64,000 bases of DNA from Maricaulis sp017643475 (GCF_047123815.1 NZ_CP138920.1:2356001-2420000); one strand, 5' to 3'. Counted from the first letter of the stretch, positions 1 to 8,505 are shown. Notes: generated by a model from the sequence alone, not told the origin. Made by a program: numbers and translations.

Positions 1-1494
1 CAGGCCTTCGCGCATCATCAGGCCGAGATTGACGCGGGCCCGTCGCCAGGGTGTGTCGGCGGCCTTGTAGATGATATGGCGCAGATCATTGAGACGACCC
101 GGATGTGGCGGCTTGCCGTCCTTGAGCCATCTCTCCTTGGACTGTCCGCCCTTCCAGGCCTTGGTTGTAAAGCCGAGGATCTCGGTCTTCACACCGCAAC
201 GCTCCAGCGTCCGAGCGAGGATATCGGCACAGGCCGCGGCCACCGTGATTGGTCGTCCTCGCATGGAGCCGGAATTGTCGATCAGCAGGGTTACGATAGT
301 GTCGCGGAACTCGGTGTCGCTTTCCTGCTTGTAGGAGAGCGGCAGGGTCGGGTCGGCGATGACGCGCGCCAGGCGTGAGCCATCGAGAACGCCTTCCTCG
401 AGATCAAACTTCCAGGCACGCTCCTGCTGGGCCATCAACCGGCGTTGCAGCCGGTTGGCGAGGCGGCCAACGACCTGGTCGAGCCCTTTCAGCGTATTGT
501 CGAGATAACGGCGCAGGCGTTCCAGCTCTTCCGTCTCGCACATGTCGGTCGCATGGACGACCTCGTCAAATTCCCGCGTGAAGACCTTGTAGGCCTTGGC
601 ATTCATGTCATCCGACGGGCGCCAGTTCGGGCGCATCATGGTCTGGGCCGCGCCGTCGTCATCCATGGCTTCGACACGGGTGTCGAGATCATCGGTGTCG
701 GCCGTGATCTCGTCCTCGTCGGCCGCCGTGCCAGAGGCATCAGGCGTATCCGGATCGCCGCCATCATCGCCATCAGGCTGTTCGTCCTCGCCTGTGCGCT
801 GCTCGCGATCGACGCCTTCATCCTCGTCGTCGGGGTTTTCGCTCTCTTCCGGATCACCGCCCAGCTCGTCCGCCAGGTCGAGATCCTGGATCACGGTGCG
901 CAAGGCTTCGGCAAAGGCCGCCTGATCGTTCGCATTGCCGGCAAGGGCGTCGAGCGACAGGCCGGCCAGGTTTTCCAGCTGATCCCGCCAGGTGGTCATC
1001 AGGCCGAGGGCCTCGATCGGGGCGGGGCGACCGGAGATGCGCTCGCGGATCAGCATGGCGATGGCTTCTTCCATCGGCGCGCCCTGGCGATCCTCGACCC
1101 GCTGCCAGCCTTTTTGCTTGCAACGCTGTACCAGAGAGGCGTCCAGGTTTTCGGCGACCCCTGCCAGTTCACGTGCGCCGATGGCCTCGACACGGGCCTG
1201 CTCTGCCGCGTGGAAGATCGCGCGCGCCGTTGCACCCGGTGGCAGGGATTTGACGTGTTCGCTCTCGTTGTGGTGCGCCAGGCGCAGGGCCAGCGCATCG
1301 GCACGTCCGCGGACCGCGGCCGCGGCCCGCGGCGAGGGCTCGGTGCCCGGATTCGGCAGAACGATACGGCCCCCGCTCAGCCCGGCGACATCGCCGCCAA
1401 AGCGCACATCGATATCCTTCTCCCCCGCGATGGCGCGAGTGGTAATGGAGAGGGCACGTTTGAAGGCGTCGGGATCAGCGGGCGGCTTGCTCAT
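1..1494 (-). CDS. cobT: Aerobic cobaltochelatase subunit CobT (3' end outside window)
   Basis: Large partner of the CobN/CobS/CobT chelatase that inserts cobalt into hydrogenobyrinate a,c-diamide in the aerobic B12 pathway (family knowledge). The reading frame starts at the ATG at 1494 (MSKPPADPDAF) and stays open for 498 codons to the window edge, so roughly the last hundred residues are missing if it has normal CobT length. Visible order: an N-terminal helical region, a long Asp/Glu-rich low-complexity stretch in the middle (complement of about 640-860) as in CobT, then a von Willebrand A fold with the MIDAS motif DNSGSMRG (complement of about 258-281). Its AAA+ partner cobS lies 7 kb away on the same strand, separated by unrelated genes. 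Confidence 0.93.
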   Translation of the reverse strand, partial: MSKPPADPDAFKRALSITTRAIAGEKDIDVRFGGDVAGLSGGRIVLPNPGTEPSPRAAAAVRGRADALALRLAHHNESEHVKSLPPGATARAIFHAAEQARVEAIGARELAGVAENLDASLVQRCKQKGWQRVEDRQGAPMEEAIAMLIRERISGRPAPIEALGLMTTWRDQLENLAGLSLDALAGNANDQAAFAEALRTVIQDLDLADELGGDPEESENPDDEDEGVDREQRTGEDEQPDGDDGGDPDTPDASGTAADEDEITADTDDLDTRVEAMDDDGAAQTMMRPNWRPSDDMNAKAYKVFTREFDEVVHATDMCETEELERLRRYLDNTLKGLDQVVGRLANRLQRRLMAQQERAWKFDLEEGVLDGSRLARVIADPTLPLSYKQESDTEFRDTIVTLLIDNSGSMRGRPITVAAACADILARTLERCGVKTEILGFTTKAWKGGQSKERWLKDGKPPHPGRLNDLRHIIYKAADTPWRRARVNLGLMMREGL

Positions 1495-1663
1495 ACAGGC
1501 AAACTAGCGGTTTCGCGGGCAATTGCGAGGGGGCAGGAACCGTCAATTGCATCAACCTTCTGCTAACCCCGTTTCGGCACACTGAAGGCTGGCACCCGTA
1601 TAAGCGGGGCCAGACATCTGACCGGAAAACCGGCAGATACCGTAGGTGGCGAGAGTAGGCTGG

Positions 1664-2512
1664 ATGGGCTTTTCGGTTCATTCCATGGCCGAAACGAATG
1701 CAGCGTTGCAGCATATCGATCGTCTGACCCGAGACACGCTCGAGGTCCAGACGCGTATTGCAACGGGGCTGAAAGTCGGCAGTGCCAAGGATAATGGCAC
1801 GATCTGGGCCCTGGCCCAGGGCATGCGTGCGTCCAATGGCGGGCGTGTGACGGCCATGCGCTCGATTGATGCTGCCACCGGCGTTGTTGAAGTCGCTCTC
1901 GCTGCGGCCAACGGTATTTCCGACATCATGATTGAAATGAAGAGCAAGCTGGTCGCTGCCACCGATACCAGTCTTGACGAGGCCAGCTGGCGCAATCTGA
2001 TGGGCGAATATGTGTCGCTGGGCAATGAGATGAACCGCCTGGTCGAGGCGGCAGCCTTCAACGGTATCAACCTGCTGGAAGCCGGCGCGACCGATTTAAG
2101 CGTCGTCACCGGGCCCCAGCCGGGCGACACGATGACAATCGCTGCCGAAGACATGACCGATGGTGGTGGCATTGTGGATGTCGCGCTGACCGGCACGTTG
2201 CCCTATCCCGATACCGCGCACATCCTGACCCAGCCGGATCAGGCCATGATCAACACGTTCGACAGTTCGATGACGGATGTGAATGCGGCGGTCTCTCGCC
2301 TGGGCACATCCCTGCGTACGCTGGAAGTCCAGAAAGTGCTGCTGCAGAAACAGTCTGATGTGACCGAGGCAAGCATTGGCCATCTGGTCGATGCTGATCT
2401 GGGCGAGGAGAGTGCCAAGCTGAACGCCCTGATGGTGCGCCAGCAGTTGGGCGTACAGGCGCTGGGCATTGCCAATGAAGCGCCCCGCATGATCCTGGGT
2501 TTCTTCCGCTAG
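1664..2512 (+). CDS. Flagellin
   Basis: Structural subunit of the flagellar filament, exported through the flagellar type III apparatus. The protein has 282 residues. The N-terminal D0/D1 helix contains the alphaproteobacterial signature IATGLKVGSAKDNG followed by IWALAQGMR, and the C-terminal helix contains VDADLGEESAKLNAL and QQLGVQALGIANEAP and ends in FFR. The variable middle domain is short, as in Caulobacter FljK/FljL-type flagellins. I chose ATG 1664 (MGFSVHSM); an in-frame GTG at 1646 would add six residues. A possible but imperfectly spaced sigma-54 -24/-12 element lies at 1590-1605. No flaF, flbT or other flagellin gene is adjacent, so this is an isolated flagellin gene. Confidence 0.92.
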   Translation: MGFSVHSMAETNAALQHIDRLTRDTLEVQTRIATGLKVGSAKDNGTIWALAQGMRASNGGRVTAMRSIDAATGVVEVALAAANGISDIMIEMKSKLVAATDTSLDEASWRNLMGEYVSLGNEMNRLVEAAAFNGINLLEAGATDLSVVTGPQPGDTMTIAAEDMTDGGGIVDVALTGTLPYPDTAHILTQPDQAMINTFDSSMTDVNAAVSRLGTSLRTLEVQKVLLQKQSDVTEASIGHLVDADLGEESAKLNALMVRQQLGVQALGIANEAPRMILGFFR

Positions 2513-2552
2513 CACCCGCGCTAGGTTTATCTGCAGAAAGAATGAGGCAGAG

Positions 2553-3497
2553 ATGACGCTTGCAATCATTGGTGCAGGCATGGCCGGCTTGAGCTGTGCG
2601 TCCCAACTTCGCAAAGCCGGCTTAAGCCCGGTGGTATTCGAGAAAAGCCGCGGCACGGGCGGTCGCCTGGCGACGCGCCGCAGCGTCTATGGCGGTTTTG
2701 ACCACGGCGCCCAGTTCGTCACGGCGCGCGATGCCGGCTTCAAGGCCTATCTGGATCATGCGGCCGGGCTCGGACGCGCGGCGCATTGGGTCGACCCCGC
2801 GAGCGGGGATGAGAGCTGGTGGACCGGCACGCCGGGCATGAGCGGGCTGGTCAAGCCGATGCTGGAAGGCCTCGATGTGCGCACCGGGCAGCGGGTCGCC
2901 CAGATGCGCCGGGAGGGCCCGGGCTGGGTTCTGTCACTGGAGACGAGCGAGGAGCAGACGTTTGACACTGTCTTGCTGGCTGTGCCCGTGGTCCAGGCCC
3001 TGGACCTCCTTGCCGGGCACGCAGCAGCGTTTCCCGGACTTGAGAGCGTGGACATCGCACCGTGCTGGACCGGCATGTTTGTGTTTGATGAGGCTCTGCC
3101 AATCTCGCTGTCAGTGATCCAGCGGGCGGGTGATATCGCCTGGGCGGCGCGGGAAACGGCGCGACCGCAGCGCGAAGGTGACGCCGAGCGCTGGGTTGTC
3201 CAGGCCAGTGCCGACTGGTCACGCCGATATCTGGAGGAAACGCCCGAGGCGATCCGGCCGCTCTTGCTGAAGCAGTTCCGGGCCGCCGCCGGAGTGATCT
3301 TGCCGGAGCCGGCGCATGCGGACGTGCATCGCTGGCGTTATGCCAAGGTCGAGCGTCCGCTGGGTCAGGTCTGTTTGTGGGATGGTGCGCTCAAGCTTGG
3401 TCTCGCCGGGGATTGGTGTCTGGCGGCGCGGGTGGAGGCAGCGTTTCTCAGCGGCCGGGCCCTCGCTGACGCTGTCGTCACGGCGAGCGCGTCCTAG
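2553..3497 (+). CDS. FAD-dependent amine oxidase/renalase-like oxidoreductase
   Basis: A 314-residue flavoprotein. It opens directly with a dinucleotide-binding beta-alpha-beta fold: GAGMAG at residues 7-12, an acidic residue at E30, and the GG-R-ATRR motif at about 36-43 that is typical of the amine oxidase/renalase group. The C-terminal part (GLAGDWCLAARVEAAFLSGRALA) is the second FAD-contact motif of the same family. The substrate cannot be read from sequence. It lies 40 nt after the flagellin gene on the same strand. Its TAG stop is interlocked with the stop of the convergent deacetylase gene in a shared CTAG at 3494-3497. Confidence 0.8.
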   Translation: MTLAIIGAGMAGLSCASQLRKAGLSPVVFEKSRGTGGRLATRRSVYGGFDHGAQFVTARDAGFKAYLDHAAGLGRAAHWVDPASGDESWWTGTPGMSGLVKPMLEGLDVRTGQRVAQMRREGPGWVLSLETSEEQTFDTVLLAVPVVQALDLLAGHAAAFPGLESVDIAPCWTGMFVFDEALPISLSVIQRAGDIAWAARETARPQREGDAERWVVQASADWSRRYLEETPEAIRPLLLKQFRAAAGVILPEPAHADVHRWRYAKVERPLGQVCLWDGALKLGLAGDWCLAARVEAAFLSGRALADAVVTASAS

Positions 3498-4393
3498 AAC
3501 CCGTAAAGTTCTGCCGCGACGCGGTAGGTGTTGGTATAGGCCTCGACCGAGGCTTCGATCGGGTCTGCATACCCACCGCCAATACCCATGGACACGGGTA
3601 TCCCGCGCGCCTGGCAGGCGGACAGGACCATGCGATCACGCTGTTTCAGCCCGTCATGTGTGAGGGCAAGGCGGCCGAGCTTGTCCTCTGCCAGGCCATC
3701 GACCCCGGTCTGATAGAGCACAATGTCCGGCGCAAAGGCGAACACCGCTGGCAAGTGTTCCGCAAGCGTCGCCAGGAAGTCCGCATCTTCCATTCCGTCC
3801 GCCAGCGGCACGTCCAGATCACTGTCATGCTTGCGGAAGGGGAAGTTCTTCTCTCCATGCATCGAGAAGACGAATGTGCGCTCGTGTCCGGCCAGGATGG
3901 CGGCATTGCCATCACCCTGGTGCACGTCGAGATCGATGATCGCGACACGTGCGGCCGCGCCCGTCTCGACCAGGTTCAGGGCGGCGATGGCAAAGTCGTT
4001 ATAGATGCAATAGCCCGACCCGAAATCGCGGTGCGCATGATGTGTCCCGCCAGCCAGCTGCCCGGCGATACCGTCGTCCAGGGCTGCACGGGCGGCTGCC
4101 ACGGCACCGCCAGCGGTGGCCTGCGTGCGGGTGACCAATTGTTCTGACCAGGGAAAGCCGATGCGGCGAATGGCCTTCTCGTCCAGCGCCCCGCGCTCGA
4201 AGGCGTCGACATAGGCCACGTCATGCGCGCGCAGCACATCCGCCCGCTCGACCAGCGGTGACAGCTCCAGCATGTGCTCGGACACCACCGCTTCGCGGAT
4301 CAGCGTCTCCCGCAACATCGCATACTTGGTGTTGGGAAAGCGGTGCCGGTCCGGCAGGGGCAGGTTGAAGGTGTCGGAGTAAAAAATGCGCAT
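3494..4393 (-). CDS. Histone deacetylase family protein (AcuC/acetylpolyamine amidohydrolase type)
   Basis: Zn-dependent deacetylase-fold protein of 299 residues, the normal length for bacterial class II HDAC relatives. Visible active-site features are the His pair at 118-119 (GGTHHAHRDFGSGYC), the zinc ligands D156 and H158 in DLDVHQGDGN, and the third ligand D232 in YQTGVDGLAEDKLG; GIGGGY near residue 271 is the conserved late glycine loop. The in vivo substrate (acetyl-lysine, acetylpolyamine or a small amide) cannot be decided. It starts at ATG 4393 (MRIFYSDTFNLP) and ends in a 4-bp convergent overlap with the FAD oxidoreductase. The csoR gene lies 36 bp upstream on the same strand. Confidence 0.88.
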   Translation of the reverse strand: MRIFYSDTFNLPLPDRHRFPNTKYAMLRETLIREAVVSEHMLELSPLVERADVLRAHDVAYVDAFERGALDEKAIRRIGFPWSEQLVTRTQATAGGAVAAARAALDDGIAGQLAGGTHHAHRDFGSGYCIYNDFAIAALNLVETGAAARVAIIDLDVHQGDGNAAILAGHERTFVFSMHGEKNFPFRKHDSDLDVPLADGMEDADFLATLAEHLPAVFAFAPDIVLYQTGVDGLAEDKLGRLALTHDGLKQRDRMVLSACQARGIPVSMGIGGGYADPIEASVEAYTNTYRVAAELYGF

Positions 4394-4429
4394 GGCGATA
4401 AACTAGGCGCGCGGGGCCCGGTGTCACGC

Positions 4430-4726
4430 CTAGAGGCGATAGTGTTTGGCAAGCAGCTCGATCAGCTCGTTCATCTTCTCGTGCTGATCGGCCGCATTTC
4501 CGCTGTCGATGGCGTGCGCCACGCAGTGCCGGGAATGGTCCTTTAGAATTTCCCGCTCAACGGCACCCAGAGCCGATTTGATCGCCGAGAGCTGGGTCAG
4601 AATGTCAATGCAGTAACGGTCTTCCTCCAGCATGCGGGCAACGCCGCGCACCTGCCCTTCTATCCGCTTGAGGCGGGCGAGGGATTTCTTGCGGTCTTCA
4701 GCGGGTGGGGCGGTTGTAATACTCAT
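4430..4726 (-). CDS. csoR: CsoR-type copper-sensing repressor
   Basis: A 98-residue all-helical metal-sensing repressor (DUF156/CsoR-RcnR family). The start is ATG 4726 (MSITTAPPAEDRKK); an upstream in-frame extension would run through the operator and the divergent gene, so it is rejected. The Cu(I) triad of CsoR is present with exact family spacing: C39, H64 and C68 (in RYCIDIL and DHSRHCVAH), which argues for copper rather than nickel/cobalt (RcnR) or formaldehyde (FrmR). It is transcribed away from a copper-handling cassette, and a GC-rich palindrome at 4736-4752 between the two starts is its probable operator. It is inferred to release DNA when Cu(I) binds, derepressing both directions. 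Confidence 0.92.
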   Translation of the reverse strand: MSITTAPPAEDRKKSLARLKRIEGQVRGVARMLEEDRYCIDILTQLSAIKSALGAVEREILKDHSRHCVAHAIDSGNAADQHEKMNELIELLAKHYRL

Positions 4727-4735
4727 GTCTGTTGT

Positions 4736-4752
4736 ATACCCCTGGGGGGTAT
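4736..4752. promoter_or_regulatory. Probable CsoR operator between csoR and the copper cassette
   Basis: A near-perfect inverted repeat, ATACCCC-TGG-GGGGTAT, lies 9 bp upstream of the csoR start and 14 bp upstream of the TolC-like gene start. G/C tracts flanked by ATAC/GTAT are the established architecture of CsoR operators (TACC-type arms). The position would block both divergent promoters. Confidence 0.8.
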
Positions 4753-4766
4753 GATAGGGCAAGGGC

Positions 4767-6107
4767 ATGATGAACAGAAATTCCTTGTCGGCTTTGGTTC
4801 TGGTTGCATCAGCGCTGGCCGGTTGCGCCACCGTGGAGCCCGCTTCGGTTGCGCCAGCCGTGATAGCGCAGGCTTCCGAGCGGTCCGTGCTTGATCTTTC
4901 TGCGAGCGGATCGCTGGAGACGCCGCAGGCCGCGGTTGCGCTGGCCATGGCGCATAATCGCGATATCGCGGGCGATCTGCTGGAGGTCGGTATTGCGGCG
5001 GCAGAGCTGAACACACGATCCCGCCCGCTTAATCCGGTCATGGAAGTGGTCAGCCTGCCCGGCGGCGATCATGGCCGTGTTTATGATGTGGACCTGCGCG
5101 CCTCGGTGATGGGCGTGATCGCGACACCCTGGCGCGCGCGACAGGCGCGCGCGGTCTATGAGGCCGAGCGCAGCGATGCGGTCTTGCGCCTGATCGATTT
5201 CAGCGCCGACGTCCAGCGGGCCTGGGTCTCGGCCGTCGCCGCAAAACAGCGCCAGGATCTCTATGTCCGCATTATCAGCGCCGCCGAAGCCGCTCTGGTT
5301 GTCGCCGAGGAATTGGATGCGGCCGGGAACCGGGCGCCGATCGCGCTGGTGCGTGAACAGAACATGCTGGTGACTATCCAGCTCGAGGAGGGCGCGGCCC
5401 GGCTTGCGGCGGAGAACGCCCGCGCAGTGCTTGAGCAAGTCCTCGGTATGCCGGTCGCGCTGGAGGATTTGCCGGACCAGCTGCCAGCTCAGGCGATGCC
5501 CGCCGCCGTCTCCACCGAGAACATTCTGGAAGCCAGCCTTTTGCTTGCCCGGTCTCGCGCCGAGGTCGAAGCGGCGGCGCGCGCTGCGGGTCTGGAAAAC
5601 TGGGGCAGCCTGCTGGACCACGCCGAGATCGGCCTGGCCGCAGAGCGGGAGGATCGGGAATGGGCGCGCGGCTGGATGGCCGAGCTTTCCTTTCCGGTCT
5701 TCGACCAGGGCCAGCACCGGCGCGCCGCAGCGCGCCTGCGCGCAGAACAGGCGCTGGAACGCTATGCCGCCCTGGTCACGCGCATCGAGCTTGCCTGGTC
5801 GACGGCCAGCAATGTGCACAATCTCGCCTCGGAACAGGCCAGTCGTTTCGAACAGGACTTGTTGCCGGCCAGTGAGGCGATGCTGGATCAGACCCTGCTG
5901 CACTACAATGCGATGCAGGTTGGCGTGTTCGATCTCCTGGCCGCTTTCCAGACCCGTACGCGGGCCGGGTTGAGTTGGGTTGATGCACGCGAAGCGGCAG
6001 ACCTGGCCCGGATCAGCCTGGACCAGCTGGCAGCGGGTGGCTCGCCTGCCGCGGCCGGCGACGCGGCGATATCGATGGCATCCCAGAGCGAGGCGGGAGG
6101 ACACTGA
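4767..6107 (+). CDS. TolC/CusC-family outer membrane efflux lipoprotein
   Basis: Outer-membrane channel component of 446 residues. The N-terminus is a lipoprotein signal (LVASALAGC lipobox, Cys near residue 19), as in CusC/OprM-type factors. The rest is the long helical-hairpin, Ala/Glu/Arg-rich repeat pattern of TolC proteins (AARLRAEQALERYAALVTRIE and the C-terminal LLHYNAMQVGVFDLLAAFQ motif). ATG 4767 and ATG 4770 are both possible starts; AAGGG at 4761-4765 suits the second better. It is the first gene of the CsoR-controlled cassette and is translationally coupled to the multicopper oxidase by TGATG. No RND pump or membrane-fusion protein is next to it, so its pump partner must be elsewhere. 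Confidence 0.87.
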   Translation: MMNRNSLSALVLVASALAGCATVEPASVAPAVIAQASERSVLDLSASGSLETPQAAVALAMAHNRDIAGDLLEVGIAAAELNTRSRPLNPVMEVVSLPGGDHGRVYDVDLRASVMGVIATPWRARQARAVYEAERSDAVLRLIDFSADVQRAWVSAVAAKQRQDLYVRIISAAEAALVVAEELDAAGNRAPIALVREQNMLVTIQLEEGAARLAAENARAVLEQVLGMPVALEDLPDQLPAQAMPAAVSTENILEASLLLARSRAEVEAAARAAGLENWGSLLDHAEIGLAAEREDREWARGWMAELSFPVFDQGQHRRAAARLRAEQALERYAALVTRIELAWSTASNVHNLASEQASRFEQDLLPASEAMLDQTLLHYNAMQVGVFDLLAAFQTRTRAGLSWVDAREAADLARISLDQLAAGGSPAAAGDAAISMASQSEAGGH

Positions 6108-7438
6108 TGCCCATTTCCAGACGAGATGCCCTTCTGGTTGGCAGTGCCGGCCTGGCTGCAGCGGGACTGAGTGGCGGTCGCGCCAGCGCCCAGCCCGCTC
6201 CGCGAGCTGCCCATTCCGTGACCGTCGATCCGGCTGGTGACTATGCCCCGGGTCGACCTGGTCAGGAGTATCGCCCCGTGGTGACGCCGGATGGTGCCAC
6301 CTTGCCGTGGCGGATTGTTGACGGGGTGAAAGTCTTCCACCTGATCGCCGAAGAGGTGGAGCATGAGTTTGCACCGGGTCTGCGCGCCAGGACCTGGGGC
6401 TATAACGGACGCACGCATGGCCCCACGATCGAGGCGGTCGAGGGCGACCGGGTCCGGGTCTATGTGACCAATCGTCTGCCGGCCTCCACCACGGTGCACT
6501 GGCACGGCGTTATCCTGCCCTCGGGCATGGATGGGGTAGGCGGACTCAACCAGCGTGCCATCCATCCCGGCGAGACCTTCATCTATGAATGGACTTTCCG
6601 CCAGCACGGCACCTTCATGTACCACTCCCATCATGACGAAATGACCCAGATGGCGATGGGGCTGATGGGCATGATGGTTGTGCATCCGCGCCGTCCGGAA
6701 GGCCCGTTGCCGGACCGGGACTACGCCATCATGCTGTCGGAATGGTCATTGCCGGCCGGTGCTTCGCGACCTGATCCCAATGCGATGGCAGATTTCAATA
6801 TCCTGACCATGAATGCGAAATGTTATCCCGGCACATCGCCGCTTGTGGCGGCACAGGGTGAGCGCGTGCGACTACGCTTTGGCAATCTCTCGGCCATGGA
6901 CCACCACCCGATCCACCTGCACGGTTATGCCTTCACCATCACCGAGACCGATGGCGGGGTCATCCCTGAGACTGCGCGCCATCCAGACACGACGGTACTG
7001 GTCGCAACCGGCTCGACGCGGACAGTGGAGTTTGTCGCTGACAATCCGGGCGATTGGGCCATGCACTGTCACATGACCCACCACGTGATGAACCAGATGG
7101 GCCACGACCTGCCCAACATGACCGGCGTTGATGCGCGCCGCATTGACCGCGCTGTCGGTGGCCTTTTGCCCAGCTATATGACGATGGGTCATGACGGTAT
7201 GGGCGAGATGGGCGCGCATCTGGAGATGGGTCATATGCCCATTCCGGAAAACGCCCTGCCCATGATCGGTGCGCGTGGGCCGCGCGATTACATCACCATG
7301 GGCGGCATGTTCACCATTCTCAAAGTGCGCCCGGGACTGACAGGCGATGCGGATCCGGGCTGGTATTCCAATCCGGAAGGCGAGGCGCGACTGGCCTCCG
7401 CATCCGAGCTCACACGTGACGGTATTTCAGAAGGATAG
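6107..7438 (+). CDS. Periplasmic multicopper oxidase (CopA/CueO-like)
   Basis: Probably oxidises Cu(I) to less toxic Cu(II) in the periplasm. The 443-residue protein begins with a twin-arginine signal (SRRDALLVGSAGLAAAG, cleavage near ASA at 25-28). All four copper-ligand blocks are visible: HWHG 131-134, HSH 173-175, HPIHLHG 267-273 and HCHMTHHVMNQM 320-331, so type 1, 2 and 3 copper sites look intact. Residues about 337-386 form a Met/His-rich tail (MTMGHDGMGEMGAHLEMGHM), the sort of segment that serves as a Cu(I) landing platform in CueO/CopA. It overlaps the preceding TolC-like gene by one base and is followed 5 bp later by a CusF-like gene. Confidence 0.9.
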   Translation: MPISRRDALLVGSAGLAAAGLSGGRASAQPAPRAAHSVTVDPAGDYAPGRPGQEYRPVVTPDGATLPWRIVDGVKVFHLIAEEVEHEFAPGLRARTWGYNGRTHGPTIEAVEGDRVRVYVTNRLPASTTVHWHGVILPSGMDGVGGLNQRAIHPGETFIYEWTFRQHGTFMYHSHHDEMTQMAMGLMGMMVVHPRRPEGPLPDRDYAIMLSEWSLPAGASRPDPNAMADFNILTMNAKCYPGTSPLVAAQGERVRLRFGNLSAMDHHPIHLHGYAFTITETDGGVIPETARHPDTTVLVATGSTRTVEFVADNPGDWAMHCHMTHHVMNQMGHDLPNMTGVDARRIDRAVGGLLPSYMTMGHDGMGEMGAHLEMGHMPIPENALPMIGARGPRDYITMGGMFTILKVRPGLTGDADPGWYSNPEGEARLASASELTRDGISEG

Positions 7439-7443
7439 TTTCG

Positions 7444-7779
7444 ATGATTGTTTCAGCCCTTGCGGTTGCCCTGGCGAGCACCACGCTCACCAGCGACCAT
7501 GAGCCCGGCCACGGTCATGCTCACCACGCCCAGGGCCAGTCGATGGTCTCGGCGGATGTTCGCACGGTCGATATCGCCAACCGCACCACGCTCTTGCGTC
7601 ACGAAGCCATGCGTGAGCTTTCCATGCCGGCCATGGTAATGGAGTTTCGTATTGCCGATGATGTCGACATCACGCTATTCGAGCCGGGCGCAGCCTTGGT
7701 CATTACCGCCATCAATGGCGAAAACGGCCTGGAAGTCATCGCTGCCGCACCCGAGGAAGCAGAGAGTCACCACCACTAG
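7444..7779 (+). CDS. CusF-like periplasmic copper-binding protein
   Basis: A small (111-residue) exported protein: a short hydrophobic N-terminus (MIVSALAVALASTTLTS), then a His-rich linker (EPGHGHAHHAQ), then a beta-barrel domain resembling CusF/CopK with RHEAMRELSMPAMVMEFRI. The clustered Met residues of that segment correspond to the Cu(I)-binding Met pair of CusF. It ends in ESHHH. It is likely a periplasmic Cu(I)/Ag(I) chaperone for the neighbouring oxidase or for efflux. It is the third gene of the copper cassette, with only 5 bp upstream, and its stop codon directly abuts the next start. Confidence 0.8.
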   Translation: MIVSALAVALASTTLTSDHEPGHGHAHHAQGQSMVSADVRTVDIANRTTLLRHEAMRELSMPAMVMEFRIADDVDITLFEPGAALVITAINGENGLEVIAAAPEEAESHHH

Positions 7780-8505
7780 ATGATTATCCAGCGCTGGGCC
7801 GTTCGCATTCACAAATGGGTTGCCCTGATCGTGGGTATCCAGATCGTTCTCTGGATCGCCGGCGGTCTGGTGATGAGCGCGCTGTCGCTGGAGATTGTGC
7901 GGGGTGAGCACAATATCGAGGAGGCAGGCGAACCTGCGCCGCTGCCAGTGGGCGAGGTGCTGGAGATAGGCGAAGCCGCCCGGATCGCCGAGCTGGACAC
8001 CTCGGGCATGGAGAGTGTCGTGCTGGGGCGCTGGCTGGACCGGCCGGTCTATCGCTTCCATCCGGCCGAGGGGCATGTCGCCCTTGTCGATGCCGTGACC
8101 GGCGAGCAGCTCTCACCGCTCAGCGAGGAGATGGCCATTGCCGTTGCCCGAGCCGATTATGCCGGGGACGAGATCATCGCGGTTGTGGAGTATTTCGAAG
8201 AGCCCACCTGGGAGTATCGCCGCGCCCATCCGGCCTGGCGGGTGTCCATCGATGACGGCGAGGGCACGCGTCTCTATGTGGCTGCCCATTCCGGCCGTGT
8301 CGACGCTCGCCGCAATGATGTCTGGCGCTTCTATGACTTCTTCTGGATGTTGCACATCATGGATTACGAGGCACGCGAGAACAGCCACCACCCGTTGATC
8401 ATCACCGCCTCAGGCGCTGCCCTGTTGACCGTGCTGGCGGGCTTCCTCCTCTTGATCATCAAGATGACCCGCGCGGCACGAACGGTAATGGCGCGGCGGG
8501 ATTAA
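7780..8505 (+). CDS. PepSY-domain membrane protein of the copper cassette
   Basis: A 241-residue inner-membrane protein. TM1 lies at about residues 13-36 (HKWVALIVGIQIVLWIAGGLVM), then comes a periplasmic region with two PepSY-like blocks (YRFHPAEGHVALVDAVTGEQL and WRVSIDDGEGTRLYVAAHSGRV), then HxxHPL and TM2 at about 208-232. This architecture is that of PepSY-associated TM proteins, which are common beside metal and iron-reduction genes; the biochemical role is not established. It starts immediately after the CusF-like stop and ends with its TAA interlocked with the cobS stop in TTAA (8502-8505). A role in copper or haem-linked electron transfer is inference only. Confidence 0.75.
   Translation: MIIQRWAVRIHKWVALIVGIQIVLWIAGGLVMSALSLEIVRGEHNIEEAGEPAPLPVGEVLEIGEAARIAELDTSGMESVVLGRWLDRPVYRFHPAEGHVALVDAVTGEQLSPLSEEMAIAVARADYAGDEIIAVVEYFEEPTWEYRRAHPAWRVSIDDGEGTRLYVAAHSGRVDARRNDVWRFYDFFWMLHIMDYEARENSHHPLIITASGAALLTVLAGFLLLIIKMTRAARTVMARRD

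Noticed and set aside
445..1566. A 373-codon plus-strand frame opposite cobT.
   Set aside because: CobT on the minus strand has a clear VWA domain and acidic region; the plus-strand frame encodes only Arg/Gly-rich shadow sequence.
4809..6374. Long minus-strand frame opposite the TolC-like gene and start of the multicopper oxidase.
   Set aside because: Arg/Pro/Gln-rich shadow of two well-supported genes on the plus strand; no recognisable domain.
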